The translations under genes were made by a program, and so were the position numbers. This document shows positions 25,949 to 35,457 of a DNA stretch of 64,000 nt, one piece after another. This DNA is from UBA2882 sp045542735. Lineage in GTDB: Bacteria > Bacillota > Clostridia > Lachnospirales > Lachnospiraceae. The stretch's first letter is position 1. The number at the start of each line of letters is the position of its first letter. The notes below the pieces were generated by a model. The model did no database searches, had not been told where the DNA came from, and saw only the letters and a program-made list of their open reading frames with translations. The DNA is taken from positions 27,894-91,893 of the forward strand of contig JAZQLQ010000023.1 in NCBI GenBank assembly GCA_045542735.1, written 5' to 3'.

Positions 25949-28087
25949 TCATCCCTCCATAGTATTATCGTCTTCATTTAATAAAAAATCAATAGTATTT
26001 CCTACAAAATCCACATCGTTTACAACAACGGACACCTTTTGTCCAAGCTTAAATGCACGGCCGGTATCACGCCCCTGAATCTCATAATCCTGCTCATTAT
26101 ATATATAATAATCGCCGGGAATCTTGGAAATATGCACAAGACCTTCTACCGTATTTTGTAACTCTACATAGATTCCCCAAGAGGTCACACCCGAGATAAC
26201 TCCTTCAAACACTTCACCAATCCGTTGGCTCATATATTGTACTTTTTTACATTTATCTGTTTCACGTTCTGCTTCTTCCGCCCTACGTTCTAAGGTTGAA
26301 GATTGTTTACAGACCATTTCTAAGATACCACGGTAATGGTCAATTCTCTCTTCCTTTAATCTGCCTCTCAGATACTCCTTTATAATGCGGTGAATCTGTA
26401 AATCCGGATAACGGCGGATGGGCGATGTAAAATGACAATAATAAGGACATGCCAAACCAAAGTGTCCGGTGCAATCCGGTGTATAACGTGCCTGTTTCAT
26501 ACTGCGCAAGGTCAATCGGCTGATCATAGTCTCTTCATCCGTACCTTCTATTTTGGCCAAAAGCTTCTGCAATTCTTTGGGATGAATCTCCTCTTTGGAT
26601 GCTTTTAAATAATATCCGAAGTTGTGGATAAAAAGACCTAACTTTTTGATTTTATCCGGGTCCGGTGCCTCATGAGTACGGTATACAAAAGGCATTTCCA
26701 GCCAATAAAAATGGGTTGCCACCGTTTCATTGGCAATGAGCATAAAATCTTCAATCAATTTGGTTGCTACATTGCGGTCAAAAGGTCTGATATCAATAGG
26801 TGTACCCTCTTCATCCAGGACAATTTTACTCTCCTTAAAATCAAAGTCAATGGAGCCTCTTAACTTTCTTTTTTGACGCAATATATCTGCAAGCTCTTTC
26901 ATCTGCTCAAACATCGGTACCAGTTCTTTGTACTCCGTAATCAGTTTTTCATCCTGATTCTCCAAAATACCTGCCACCGCAGTATAGCTCATACGTCTGT
27001 CAACACAAATCACGGATTCGGTAATCTTGTAGTCAACCACTTCACCTTTTGCATCAATATCCATCAGACAACTCAGAGCCAGACGGTCTTCCTTAGCATT
27101 TAATGAGCAAATCCCATTGGATAAGGTATGTGGAAGCATAGGAATCACACGATCAACCAGATACACACTGGTTCCTCGCTTTAGAGCCTCTTTATCCAGC
27201 GCAGAGTTTTCCTGTACATAATTGGTCACATCCGCAATGTGTACACCTAGATGATAAATGCCATTCTCTACAGTCAAACTTACCGCATCATCCAGATCCT
27301 TGGCATCCTCGCTATCAATGGTCACCATCTGCATGGAGCGTAAATCCATGCGTCCCACACAATCCGCTTCCGATACCGGTGAAGCAACACGCTCTGCCTG
27401 ATTTAATACTTTTTCCGGAAATTCCTGCGGAATGTCAAAATTTTTTATAATGGATAAGATGTCCACACCGGGATCATTGATATGACCCAGTATCTCCACA
27501 ATCCTGCCTTCCGGCTTTTTATTTTGTTTTCCGTAATCAGTAATCTCCACCACTACTTTATGGCCGGTTACCGCCTGCTTGGTATATTCCTTAGGGATAA
27601 AAATATCCTGTGCAATCTTACTGTTATCAGGAATTACAAAGCCAAAATTTTTACTCTTTTCAAAGATACCAACAATTTGCTGCATGCCGCGGCTGATAAT
27701 ATTGACAATCTCTGCTTCCTTACGCTTACCATGTTGTCCCGGAATCACAACCGCCTGAACGGTATCCTGATGAAAAGCACCATGTATCTTGTCTTCCGGC
27801 ACAAAATAGTCTTCCGCTTCACCTTCTACTTCAATAAAGCCAAAGCCTCTTCCATTACTGATAAAAGTACCTGCAATCATTTTTTCTTCCGGTTTCATAT
27901 AACGTCCCCGTTTGGTAATCTGCAAATGGTTTTCCGCAAGAAGTTCTTCCAATGCTTTTTTAAAAAGCGGTCTATCCTCCGGTTCTACCTGCATCATAAT
28001 GGCAAGTTCCTTTTCTTTCATCGGAACATAAAACTCACTGTCTATGAAATTTAAAATTGCTTTTTTTCTCTGCTCAAAACTTTTCAT
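25949..28087 (-). CDS. rnr: ribonuclease R
   Basis: RNase R is a 3'-5' processive exoribonuclease that digests structured RNA and helps tmRNA-linked mRNA decay. The 712 residues are arranged as an N-terminal winged-helix region, two cold-shock domains (GRGFGFIEVEGEAEDYFVP), the RNB catalytic domain with TIDSEDAKDLDDAVS carrying the metal Asp residues, and a C-terminal S1 domain (VFEGVISGVTSWGIYVEL). It directly precedes smpB, with stop and start nearly joined. Confidence 0.95.
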   Translation of the reverse strand: MKSFEQRKKAILNFIDSEFYVPMKEKELAIMMQVEPEDRPLFKKALEELLAENHLQITKRGRYMKPEEKMIAGTFISNGRGFGFIEVEGEAEDYFVPEDKIHGAFHQDTVQAVVIPGQHGKRKEAEIVNIISRGMQQIVGIFEKSKNFGFVIPDNSKIAQDIFIPKEYTKQAVTGHKVVVEITDYGKQNKKPEGRIVEILGHINDPGVDILSIIKNFDIPQEFPEKVLNQAERVASPVSEADCVGRMDLRSMQMVTIDSEDAKDLDDAVSLTVENGIYHLGVHIADVTNYVQENSALDKEALKRGTSVYLVDRVIPMLPHTLSNGICSLNAKEDRLALSCLMDIDAKGEVVDYKITESVICVDRRMSYTAVAGILENQDEKLITEYKELVPMFEQMKELADILRQKRKLRGSIDFDFKESKIVLDEEGTPIDIRPFDRNVATKLIEDFMLIANETVATHFYWLEMPFVYRTHEAPDPDKIKKLGLFIHNFGYYLKASKEEIHPKELQKLLAKIEGTDEETMISRLTLRSMKQARYTPDCTGHFGLACPYYCHFTSPIRRYPDLQIHRIIKEYLRGRLKEERIDHYRGILEMVCKQSSTLERRAEEAERETDKCKKVQYMSQRIGEVFEGVISGVTSWGIYVELQNTVEGLVHISKIPGDYYIYNEQDYEIQGRDTGRAFKLGQKVSVVVNDVDFVGNTIDFLLNEDDNTMEG

Positions 28088-28136
28088 ACTTATTCCCTCT
28101 TATGCAGATCCGCATGCATTCTTTGTTGCACACAAC

Positions 28137-28166
28137 ATAAAAAAGCACCCTTTTGCAAGAGTGCTT
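28137..28166 (-). terminator. terminator after secG
   Basis: AAGCAC (28143-28148) pairs with GTGCTT (28161-28166) around a partly paired loop, 5 nt past the secG stop, and is followed on the minus strand by a run of six T. Confidence 0.7.
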
Positions 28167-28170
28167 CCCA

Positions 28171-28413
28171 TTAAAATCTGGTAATGTTTAAAACAGCAGA
28201 CAACACAAGGAACAGAACCGCTGCAATCTTTGTCAACATTGCCAATCTGCCTTCCTTGGAACGTCCTTTGTTTTTGCCCCAATAGCTTCCTTCGGATGCA
28301 CCGGCTAAAGAACCGAGTCCGGAGGATTTGCCTTCCTGCATTAATACTACAACTGCTAAAAATACACAGTCAATTATATAAATGATGGTTAATATTAATC
28401 TTAATGTACCCAT
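28171..28413 (-). CDS. secG: preprotein translocase subunit SecG
   Basis: SecG is the small subunit of the SecYEG channel. The 80 residues form two membrane helices (about 3-24 and 57-77) joined by the conserved loop VLMQEGKSSGLGSLAGAS. The ATG at 28413 follows GGAGGG at 7 nt; a longer frame opens at 28434 with no ribosome site. It lies upstream of rnr with an intervening terminator. Confidence 0.93.
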   Translation of the reverse strand: MGTLRLILTIIYIIDCVFLAVVVLMQEGKSSGLGSLAGASEGSYWGKNKGRSKEGRLAMLTKIAAVLFLVLSAVLNITRF

Positions 28414-28475
28414 TTTTGGCCCTCCTAATGTCAAACAATGCTAATTCTATCATAAAGAATTTGCTTTTTCAACCA

Positions 28476-28949
28476 TTATTTCATGACTTTATTTTTGAAT
28501 CGTTCCCATTCTACCACGGTTTCACTACACTGAATAGTCACCCAATAGGTATCGGATTCATTTAAGTCGATGCCTAGTTGATATTCGTATGCACCATCCT
28601 GCTCCTTCAAAGCGATAATGTCAAAGAGATAAACATCCTTGCATTGTTTAAGTAAAGATTCATACTCCGGTACCGGAACAGGCTTGTCCGCCTCTTCTTC
28701 CAATAATTTCCCGTCTGCATCATAGTATTTGTATCCCTCTTTGAGAATTTCTTTGACAACACCATTTGTGAAACGTACATTTGTAATGTCCGCAAAGCGA
28801 TCCACAAACTCTTCGTTGTTGGGATTATGACCCTTAACAATCAAAGCGTCCATCACAACGGTAATAGCGTCTGCTCTGCCATCAATCTCTTTGATGGTTA
28901 CCTCTTCAAAATTAAATAAATTCAGTGCATTTACTGTTTGAAATCTCAT
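28476..28949 (-). CDS. hypothetical protein
   Basis: I do not recognise this 157-residue soluble protein. It opens MRFQTVNALNLFNFEEV, is moderately acidic, and has no signal peptide, membrane span or clear catalytic motif. Its end (YWVTIQCSETVVEWERFKNKV) looks like a beta-rich domain. The ATG at 28949 is preceded by GAGGAA at 8 nt. It stands between secG and an alpha-amylase gene, and neither suggests a role. Confidence 0.7.
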   Translation of the reverse strand: MRFQTVNALNLFNFEEVTIKEIDGRADAITVVMDALIVKGHNPNNEEFVDRFADITNVRFTNGVVKEILKEGYKYYDADGKLLEEEADKPVPVPEYESLLKQCKDVYLFDIIALKEQDGAYEYQLGIDLNESDTYWVTIQCSETVVEWERFKNKVMK

Positions 28950-29004
28950 AATTGTTTCCTCGCATTTATCTATCATGTTATATCTTCACTTTTGACACAT
29001 CTGA

Positions 29005-30447
29005 CTATGTCATATCCTTGGGAATCCATACAGAGATGGAACCGCCTTCCACCCGGAAAGTTGCTTTGCCCTCGCCATTGATGATTATCTCTTCTTTGCA
29101 CTTACCTAAGGCATCCACATAGGTCTGTCCTGCATGAATTTGTCCTACATACATTTCTTTGGTTCCACCGGGTCCGTCGCTGACAATTAATGCCAATCCA
29201 TTTTCTTTGGAATCTCCTTCTCTGGTAAACCCAACAATATTACCATCATCATAATAATCATGCTCTTTGCCGTATGCATGGCTGGCACGGAGCTTTGTCA
29301 ATACCGGAAGCTCAGCCACTTTTTCCACGTTATCATGGGGAATTCCGTAATAATCACCATAAAAGACACAGGGGATTCCTTTTTCCTGCAGTAAAATTAT
29401 ACCATATGCTATGGGCTTAAACCAAGGCAACACAAAAGACTGCAACGCCTGTCCCGGCTGGGTATCATGATTGTCTACAAAAGTAACTGCATGCCAGGAA
29501 TCCGTACCTACCAAAGTGTTTTCGAACAACTTAGACATATCCAGCATGGAATTGCCTTTGGAAATATCATAAAACTTGTGGTGTAAGGGCACATCAAATA
29601 AACTCATAACACCCTCGGTCTGTGCAATATAAGAATGTAACCTGCCTAAATCCGCACTCCAATATTCACCTACACTAAACATTTCCCTATTGGTATATGC
29701 GCGCATAGAGCGAATCCAATCCCGATAGAATCCCGCATTCATATGCTTAACTGCATCCAGACGGAAACCATCGACTCCTGTTGTATCCAGATACCATTTA
29801 CCAAACCGTTCAACTTCTCCTTTAACCTCGTCGTTAGTCAGATCCAAATCTGCACCCATGAGGTAATCGTAGTTGGCATTTTCACCATCCACCGATTGGT
29901 CCCATTGTTTATCTTTAAAACGGAATACACCATTTCTCTTATCTTTATCATCCCAGTCCACACCATCAAAGTGCTTTGCATGCCATACAAAATCCGAGTA
30001 GGCTTTATTTCTGCCGGGATACGTAAACTTGGTCCATGCACTGATTTGTTTCATGCCGGATACATCCTGCATACGGTTCCCTCTGTTTACTTCAATGGCA
30101 TCCACCATCTCTGTCTCATCTGCACCCATTCTATGATTGAGTACAATGTCACCCAAAACTTCTATGCCTTCTTTTTGTAACTTTTTAATAGCCTTTAAGT
30201 ATTCATCCTTCGTACCGTATTTGGTAGGGACACTTCCCTTTTGATCAAACTCACCCAAATCATATACATCATAGACACCATAGCCTACATCCTGCATACC
30301 GGATGCACCTTTGTAAGCCGGTGGTAACCATACCATATTGATGCCGTCTGCGGCAAGTTTGTTTGCTTCATCTGCTACATGTGTCCAGTGTGTACCATCA
30401 GCCGGAAGATACCACTCAAATAATTGCATCATTGTCCTGTTTTTCAT
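29005..30447 (-). CDS. cytoplasmic alpha-amylase (GH13)
   Basis: This enzyme hydrolyses alpha-1,4-glucan chains inside the cell, like AmyA of Escherichia coli; there is no signal peptide in its 480 residues. The four GH13 regions are intact: DIVLNHR (100-106), GFRLDAVKH with nucleophile D231, VGEYW with acid/base E261, and FVDNHD with D328. A C-terminal beta domain follows. This contrasts with the catalytically degenerate debranching homologue at 14828. It may act in turnover of stored glycogen or imported maltodextrin. It lies 39 nt downstream of a lipoprotein gene. Confidence 0.93.
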   Translation of the reverse strand: MKNRTMMQLFEWYLPADGTHWTHVADEANKLAADGINMVWLPPAYKGASGMQDVGYGVYDVYDLGEFDQKGSVPTKYGTKDEYLKAIKKLQKEGIEVLGDIVLNHRMGADETEMVDAIEVNRGNRMQDVSGMKQISAWTKFTYPGRNKAYSDFVWHAKHFDGVDWDDKDKRNGVFRFKDKQWDQSVDGENANYDYLMGADLDLTNDEVKGEVERFGKWYLDTTGVDGFRLDAVKHMNAGFYRDWIRSMRAYTNREMFSVGEYWSADLGRLHSYIAQTEGVMSLFDVPLHHKFYDISKGNSMLDMSKLFENTLVGTDSWHAVTFVDNHDTQPGQALQSFVLPWFKPIAYGIILLQEKGIPCVFYGDYYGIPHDNVEKVAELPVLTKLRASHAYGKEHDYYDDGNIVGFTREGDSKENGLALIVSDGPGGTKEMYVGQIHAGQTYVDALGKCKEEIIINGEGKATFRVEGGSISVWIPKDMT

Positions 30448-30486
30448 TATGTCTTACTCCTTGCTATCTGATTGTTCATAACTCCC

Positions 30487-31680
30487 TCAATCTCCGCGAT
30501 CATACTGGAAGCGGAAGGAAGCATCTTCGGCATCTGCATGATATAACCAAAAGACCTCATATTCTTCCGGTTCGTCCTTACCAAGGCTATCTGCTGAAAA
30601 GGCATAGTCATAGGATCTTTCACCGTCTTTATTGTCATTGCAGGTTGCAATCCGAATGGGGATATCATCATATTCATCCGGCAACTCCGGGAACTTGTCC
30701 TTTGGATAATAAATATACAACTGATAGCCACAATCACCTTCAATGTAGTACGCCGTATCATCCACGCTTGCAGCATCCAAGGAGCCTCGACCGTTCCACA
30801 TGTCCGCATCAATGGTATCTTCATCTGCAATGATTTCATATTCGGATGTATCTACACCCACACTCATATAGTAAAAATCTTCACACTGTCCAATAGAAAT
30901 ATCAAACAGAACCGCTTCGCCATTATATTTTAAAAGCAATGCATCCTTGACATACATGGCATTTTCATATACATAATCTTCCATGTCATCATCTTCCAAA
31001 TACTCTAATTTCTTGACACTGCTTTTTTTCATATCATTTTCTGAATCATATGTAATGGTCAGCATACACAGATGATCATGTTCAAATAAGGAATCCTTAT
31101 TTTCCGCATATGCTTCGTCCAAATCGGTATCTCCCACAATCTCTGCAATACAAACTACCGGATATTCCATAATCACATCTTCCAGATTATCTCCGTCAAA
31201 ATAGGTGTGAAAAAAGCAATCATAAAACTCTTCACTATTGTTCCACTGTGCATCTTTGTTATCACCCATGCTCATGCGCAAACGATCCGGTTGCACCTGC
31301 AAAAACTGACATACCCTTTTAGCAAATGCATCCCGTATTTCGTCCTTTTGATAATTATCGGATGCATCATCCATAAACTCTCCTTCACCATCAATGATCA
31401 CAGAAAACTCTTTTCCGTCATATTCCATTTTCACCAATGTTTGAGAGATATAGGTTGCCGACAAAAGTCCACTTACCTTTTGTGTTTCGCTATCTATTAC
31501 CTCAGCCTCAAAGCCGTATTTATCTTCAATATATATAACTGCATTTTCTTCTGCCTGTGCTCTCCATTCTGCCGCCTGTTGCTTTTCTTCTTCTGAAACA
31601 CAGCCGGTCAATAGTATGGCACTTATCAGCGCTCCTGCTAAAACAGTTATATGGCGTTTCACTTTTTTCATTGTAATCAT
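30487..31680 (-). CDS. uncharacterised lipoprotein
   Basis: This protein has a lipoprotein signal: a basic start MKKVKRH, a hydrophobic stretch and the lipobox LLTGC, placing it on the outer face of the membrane. About 370 acidic residues follow, with two parts of similar beta character and no domain I can name. The ATG at 31680 has AAAGGGA upstream; the frame extends to 31731 but that part overlaps the nagB terminator. It lies 39 nt upstream of the amylase gene, possibly cotranscribed. Confidence 0.75.
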   Translation of the reverse strand: MITMKKVKRHITVLAGALISAILLTGCVSEEEKQQAAEWRAQAEENAVIYIEDKYGFEAEVIDSETQKVSGLLSATYISQTLVKMEYDGKEFSVIIDGEGEFMDDASDNYQKDEIRDAFAKRVCQFLQVQPDRLRMSMGDNKDAQWNNSEEFYDCFFHTYFDGDNLEDVIMEYPVVCIAEIVGDTDLDEAYAENKDSLFEHDHLCMLTITYDSENDMKKSSVKKLEYLEDDDMEDYVYENAMYVKDALLLKYNGEAVLFDISIGQCEDFYYMSVGVDTSEYEIIADEDTIDADMWNGRGSLDAASVDDTAYYIEGDCGYQLYIYYPKDKFPELPDEYDDIPIRIATCNDNKDGERSYDYAFSADSLGKDEPEEYEVFWLYHADAEDASFRFQYDRGD

Positions 31681-31717
31681 AGAATTTCCCTTTTCATACT
31701 TTTGTACTGATATTTTG

Positions 31718-31745
31718 AAAGTGGTACCCACATGGATACCACTTT
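31718..31745 (-). terminator. terminator after nagB
   Basis: AAAGTGGTA (31718-31726) and TACCACTTT (31737-31745) form a perfect 9-bp stem with a 10-nt loop, 21 nt past the nagB stop. The minus-strand tail (CAAAATA) is poor in T, while the plus-strand tail is CTTTTTAT. Confidence 0.65.
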
Positions 31746-31766
31746 CTTTTTATCTTTGCGATTTGA

Positions 31767-32492
31767 TTATAACATAGATAACGCTTCTTCATCTGCAATA
31801 ATGATGACATTATCATGATTTTGTAAAATAGATGCAGGCACCTTGGGTGTCACCGGTCCTTTTACAGTATCGTATAATGCCTGTGCCTTATTGGCACCAC
31901 TTGCAATCAATAAAATCTGTTTTGCACCCATAATATTCTCCATACCCATTGTATATGCATGTGTAGGAACCTCATCTAAGGACTCAAAGAATCTTGCATT
32001 GTCTTCTCTTGTCTGTAAGGTAAGTTCTACCATATGTGTACCCTTGGAAAACTCATCTGCAGGCTCATTGAATCCGATATGGCCGTTCGCGCCAATACCA
32101 AGAAGCTGTAAATCGATACCGCCTACTTCTGCGATCTTAGCATTGTATCTCTCACATTCTGCCTGACCATCTGCCACCTGTCCCTGGGGAACGTTGGTGT
32201 TTTCTTCCAAAATATTGATATGGTTGAACAGATTGTCTTTCATAAAATAGTTGTAGCTCTGAGGATGTGTCGCGGGAAGCCCCACATATTCATCCAAATT
32301 AACTGATTTAACGGTCGAAAAATCAACCTTTCCTTCATCGTAAGCTTTTCTGATGCACTGATACGTACCAATGGGTGTAGAACCTGTGGCAAGACCAAGT
32401 ACACAGTCGGGTTTACCTTGAACCAGTTTCAAAATAACTTCAGCTGCTTTTTGACTTAATTCGTCGTAATTTTTTACTTTGATGATTTCCAT
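31767..32492 (-). CDS. nagB: glucosamine-6-phosphate deaminase
   Basis: NagB converts glucosamine-6-phosphate to fructose-6-phosphate and ammonia, feeding amino sugars into glycolysis. The 241 residues carry LGLATGSTPIGTYQ near the N-terminus, the catalytic Asp in NLDEYVGLP, and GIGANGHIGFNEP. There is no nagA next to it. It is a single gene ended by a strong hairpin. The start has GGTGGA about 11 nt upstream, a somewhat long spacing. Confidence 0.95.
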   Translation of the reverse strand: MEIIKVKNYDELSQKAAEVILKLVQGKPDCVLGLATGSTPIGTYQCIRKAYDEGKVDFSTVKSVNLDEYVGLPATHPQSYNYFMKDNLFNHINILEENTNVPQGQVADGQAECERYNAKIAEVGGIDLQLLGIGANGHIGFNEPADEFSKGTHMVELTLQTREDNARFFESLDEVPTHAYTMGMENIMGAKQILLIASGANKAQALYDTVKGPVTPKVPASILQNHDNVIIIADEEALSML

Positions 32493-32546
32493 GAAAATAC
32501 ATCCACCCTTCTTATTTAAGTTTTGACTTACCTATTATAGCACTAT

Positions 32547-34130
32547 CTAAAAAATGACACAATACGGAACATTTTTCCGTAAAACAAGTAACGGTGTCAC
32601 ATGTTCTCTTTGCTCCCACATTTCTTTGGAAAGGCCAACAGTAACCGTTGCATTATTGTAACGCACCGTTGCAAAATAGCGATAGTCTCCGGTTAACTTC
32701 TTATACCAGGAACCACCTTTTTCATCATATGACAAAATTTCTACCGGCATGCAAGTAAATGTATGTACCCGGATAGCATCTGATAACAACTTCACCAAAG
32801 ATGCTCCCATAACAAAGAACAATAAATAGCCCACACGATATGCACGTCTTCGTCCACGGGATGCAAGAACACCCTCCGCATAGCCAAGAATCTCTGCTCC
32901 GGATTGTGACAACACCTCTGCTTTATAAGAAGCCTCATAATATTGCTCCATACCAGCATAAATAAGGACTACACATACCACTGCAAGGCCTCCAAGAATT
33001 GCAAGTCTGCGATATATGTTTTTGCGTACTCTGGACGCCTGAATAGCTGAAAGTTCATATCCCACTCTATTGTTACTTACATACATCTGCTTAAATTTAT
33101 CCATAAGCAACTCATAATGGGCTGTCTCTCTATAGATATACTGTCTTCTTTCCTCTTGCACTCCATCCACCATAACAGTATAGTGTACTTCGCAACCTTT
33201 GGAAAAATACTTCATTTTTTGAACTGCGATAATTTTATCACTATATTGGTCGTACGCAGCACTTTGCAACAATTTCTCAACAAAGTGATGCTTTTGGTTG
33301 ACTTGGAAATACATTTGCATCCGCGCCAAACGGACCGCTACCCTACGACTCTTGCAACACAAGAAAAACAACAGGACATACAACAGCGACGGAGCTGCTT
33401 TGATTTTTTCCAAAGTGCCAACCTTATTTACTACATAACCACCAAGTTTACCTGTATCAAGGCACGCCACCGACACGCCATACTCTTCATGAATGATATA
33501 ATAATAAAATTTGTTTCCAACGGCATTGTATTTGCCCCACAACACCATCGACATAACCATACAAAAGCATCCGATTACAACAATCAGCATACTCGCCCAA
33601 GCCTGCCATGTATTGGGTACAATTCTGCCACCGGCACTCTTAGTCACCAATGCATAACCCAAACACATCGCTACAATAGGCAGAATGACATACAACACAA
33701 TTTTTAATAAAGCCTTGACCATGGGGCCATCCCCATTATCAAATTGTGTGTCCCTACAAAGAATCTGTTTGGCAGACTGTTCTATTGATTGTCCCGACAT
33801 GAAACTTCCTGTAGATGTCGTCTCTTCATGAATAACACTTTCTTGGGGCACGGATGGTTGCATAGATTGCATACTTTGCCCGGATTGTGTTTTCTCGTTC
33901 TTTTGCATTTTTTCTTTCCCTTGCAAAATACGGATACCTTTCATAAGCGGTAATATTCCCAATACAAATGTAAGTGCCAATAGAATGACAGCTAATATAC
34001 CGCTAGATATCCAATCTTCACCTGTCAAAATCATACTTAATGTCAAAAGAACCAATAAAGCTCCCATCAGCGTCACAAAGGCTCCCAATATAATCAAAAA
34101 TATTGCCAAACCGCGTTTCTTTTGTTTCAT
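32547..34130 (-). CDS. multi-span membrane protein of unknown function
   Basis: I do not recognise this 527-residue protein. Two membrane helices near the N-terminus are followed by a polar Gln/Ser/Thr-rich stretch (about 75-125), two more helices, a soluble region containing RQYIYRETAHYELLMDKFKQMY, and two late hydrophobic segments. The soluble parts would face the cytoplasm under a positive-inside reading. The start is uncertain: ATG at 34130 has GGAG 12 nt upstream, ATG at 34151 has none. It is a single gene. Confidence 0.65.
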   Translation of the reverse strand: MKQKKRGLAIFLIILGAFVTLMGALLVLLTLSMILTGEDWISSGILAVILLALTFVLGILPLMKGIRILQGKEKMQKNEKTQSGQSMQSMQPSVPQESVIHEETTSTGSFMSGQSIEQSAKQILCRDTQFDNGDGPMVKALLKIVLYVILPIVAMCLGYALVTKSAGGRIVPNTWQAWASMLIVVIGCFCMVMSMVLWGKYNAVGNKFYYYIIHEEYGVSVACLDTGKLGGYVVNKVGTLEKIKAAPSLLYVLLFFLCCKSRRVAVRLARMQMYFQVNQKHHFVEKLLQSAAYDQYSDKIIAVQKMKYFSKGCEVHYTVMVDGVQEERRQYIYRETAHYELLMDKFKQMYVSNNRVGYELSAIQASRVRKNIYRRLAILGGLAVVCVVLIYAGMEQYYEASYKAEVLSQSGAEILGYAEGVLASRGRRRAYRVGYLLFFVMGASLVKLLSDAIRVHTFTCMPVEILSYDEKGGSWYKKLTGDYRYFATVRYNNATVTVGLSKEMWEQREHVTPLLVLRKNVPYCVIF

Positions 34131-34255
34131 AATATATTTATCTCCATCCATTCACAAGGATTCTATATCTAAAAACACCTACTCAAGTATAACTTTTTTT
34201 CTTTCAAAAGTCACTATTTCTATGGCAATTTAAACTTCCTTTACAATTTATTTAT

Positions 34256-34780
34256 CTATTGCTCCGCCAAGCAGTCTAAAATCGGCTGAATATATTTTTT
34301 ATCCGAAATATCATAAGAAGATGAAATCATTTTAATCATCATTTCTTCTTCCTCCGTCTTATCTTTTTTGGCTTTTAATGCTTTGATAAACATCTTCATC
34401 ATAACCTTGGAAGTCTTTGTCATCTTCTCATAATTAAAACCTCCGGGACAATAAAAGACTTGGACTTTTTCCCATTCTTCTTCATTAAAATTGTTTTTCA
34501 ATGTCGGTTCTATCTCCGGATTTTCTATGGGGCTGCCTCCCACACAAAAAGCAATCAGTTTCTTGCCTTCCCATTTGTTGATATTTCCTTTGAACCAGCT
34601 CAGCTTACTGATACCTCCCGCAACTGCCCAGCCTCCAAAAACTATGGCATCATATGTATCCAAGTTTTTCTTTTTAGCCTCTGCTAACTCAAACAAATCA
34701 GCCTTTGCTTCTTCTGCAATCCATTCTGCATAGCGTTTGGTAAATCCTGTCTGGGAATTATAAATTACCGCTGTTTTCAT
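34256..34780 (-). CDS. flavodoxin-domain protein
   Basis: This 174-residue protein has the flavodoxin phosphate loop at the N-terminus (NSQTGFTKRYAEWIA) and the later FGGWAVAGGISKLSWF and GGSPIENPEIE segments, so it probably binds FMN and carries electrons or acts as a quinone or oxygen-stress reductase. The second half diverges from small flavodoxins. The ATG at 34780 follows GGAGG at 8-9 nt, almost joined to the marR stop, so the regulator likely controls it. Confidence 0.8.
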   Translation of the reverse strand: MKTAVIYNSQTGFTKRYAEWIAEEAKADLFELAEAKKKNLDTYDAIVFGGWAVAGGISKLSWFKGNINKWEGKKLIAFCVGGSPIENPEIEPTLKNNFNEEEWEKVQVFYCPGGFNYEKMTKTSKVMMKMFIKALKAKKDKTEEEEMMIKMISSSYDISDKKYIQPILDCLAEQ

Positions 34781-34781
34781 A

Positions 34782-35249
34782 TTATTCATCCTCCACTTTC
34801 ATTGCTTTTAAATTGTTTTCTATCTTTGATATAATGCTGTATGCACAGCCAACTTCTTCATCAGAGACACCTCTATATAAGCCTTCCATAAATTGCGTCT
34901 GTTTTTCACTGTACTTAGCTGCCACCTGCATAGCATACTCCGTCAAATAAACACGTCGTTTCCGTTTGTCCTTTGCATCCACTTCTAAACGCACCAGATT
35001 TTTCTTTTCCAAACTGTTCAAAATCTCTTTCACATTTTGCCTGCTGCATCCCATGGTCTTTGCCAATTCATTTGCTGTTGGTGCTTCATCCGGATACAAA
35101 TTCATACATGCCATTAAAAAGAATTGTTTGCACGTAATCTCTTCATAAAAGGAATCTCCCACTGCCTGCAAACGGTTATGAAAGGCAAAAAACAGCCCAA
35201 ACAAGGCATACTTTCCATCCATCATTTTGATTACATCTTGTGAATTCAT
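34782..35249 (-). CDS. MarR-family transcriptional regulator
   Basis: This 155-residue winged-helix regulator has the MarR helix-turn-helix (TANELAKTMGCSRQNVKEILNSLEKKNLVRLE) and the wing with KDKRKRRVYLT. It probably represses its own unit with the flavodoxin gene in response to oxidants, phenolics or similar ligands. The ATG at 35249 has GGAGG at 7-8 nt. A consensus promoter and a 12-bp palindrome lie directly upstream. Confidence 0.9.
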   Translation of the reverse strand: MNSQDVIKMMDGKYALFGLFFAFHNRLQAVGDSFYEEITCKQFFLMACMNLYPDEAPTANELAKTMGCSRQNVKEILNSLEKKNLVRLEVDAKDKRKRRVYLTEYAMQVAAKYSEKQTQFMEGLYRGVSDEEVGCAYSIISKIENNLKAMKVEDE

Positions 35250-35269
35250 ATTTAGCCTCCGTTTAATAC

Positions 35270-35281
35270 GCAATATATTGC
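35270..35281. promoter_or_regulatory. probable MarR operator
   Basis: GCAATATATTGC is a perfect palindrome between the -10 and the ribosome site of the marR gene, where a repressor would block transcription. Autoregulation by MarR is the simple reading. Confidence 0.5.
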
Positions 35282-35289
35282 ATATATTT

Positions 35290-35318
35290 ATATTATGGAT
35301 TTCTTTTCTTTTTGTCAA
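35290..35318 (-). promoter_or_regulatory. consensus sigma-A promoter for the marR-flavodoxin unit
   Basis: On the minus strand TTGACA (35313-35318) and TAATAT (35290-35295) are separated by 17 nt. The -35 is the exact consensus. It lies 41 nt before the chosen marR start, which supports that start over the longer frame to 35318. Confidence 0.7.
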
Positions 35319-35360
35319 TATATATTTTTGTTAGATTTTTAAGGAAATTAAAAAATTAAA

Positions 35361-35457
35361 TTGACACGTGTCTTAAAATGCACTAGACTTGTAAAAAAGA
35401 AATGGGTTTTACGACCGTGTAGTAATTTACTCAAGCGGGCTACTCGTTTCTTTTTTT
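35361..35457 (+). other. orphan plus-strand promoter followed by a terminator-like hairpin
   Basis: TTGACA (35361-35366), 17 nt, then TAGACT (35384-35389) face right. The -35 overlaps a palindrome GACACGTGTC. The predicted transcript starts near 35396 and would run into AAAAAAGAAA (35393-35402) paired with TTTCTTTTTT (35447-35456), with an inner GTAG/CTAC. No plus-strand gene follows; the hairpin overlaps the end of the convergent gene at 35427 and may simply be its terminator. A short RNA of about 60 nt is possible. Confidence 0.4.

Noticed and set aside
27482..28054. Plus-strand gene of 190 residues inside rnr
   Set aside because: It is antisense to the conserved RNase R frame, lacks a ribosome site and has the biased composition of a shadow frame.
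33117..33707. Plus-strand gene of 196 residues inside the membrane protein gene
   Set aside because: It is antisense to a frame with regular membrane segments and has no ribosome site or recognisable domain.
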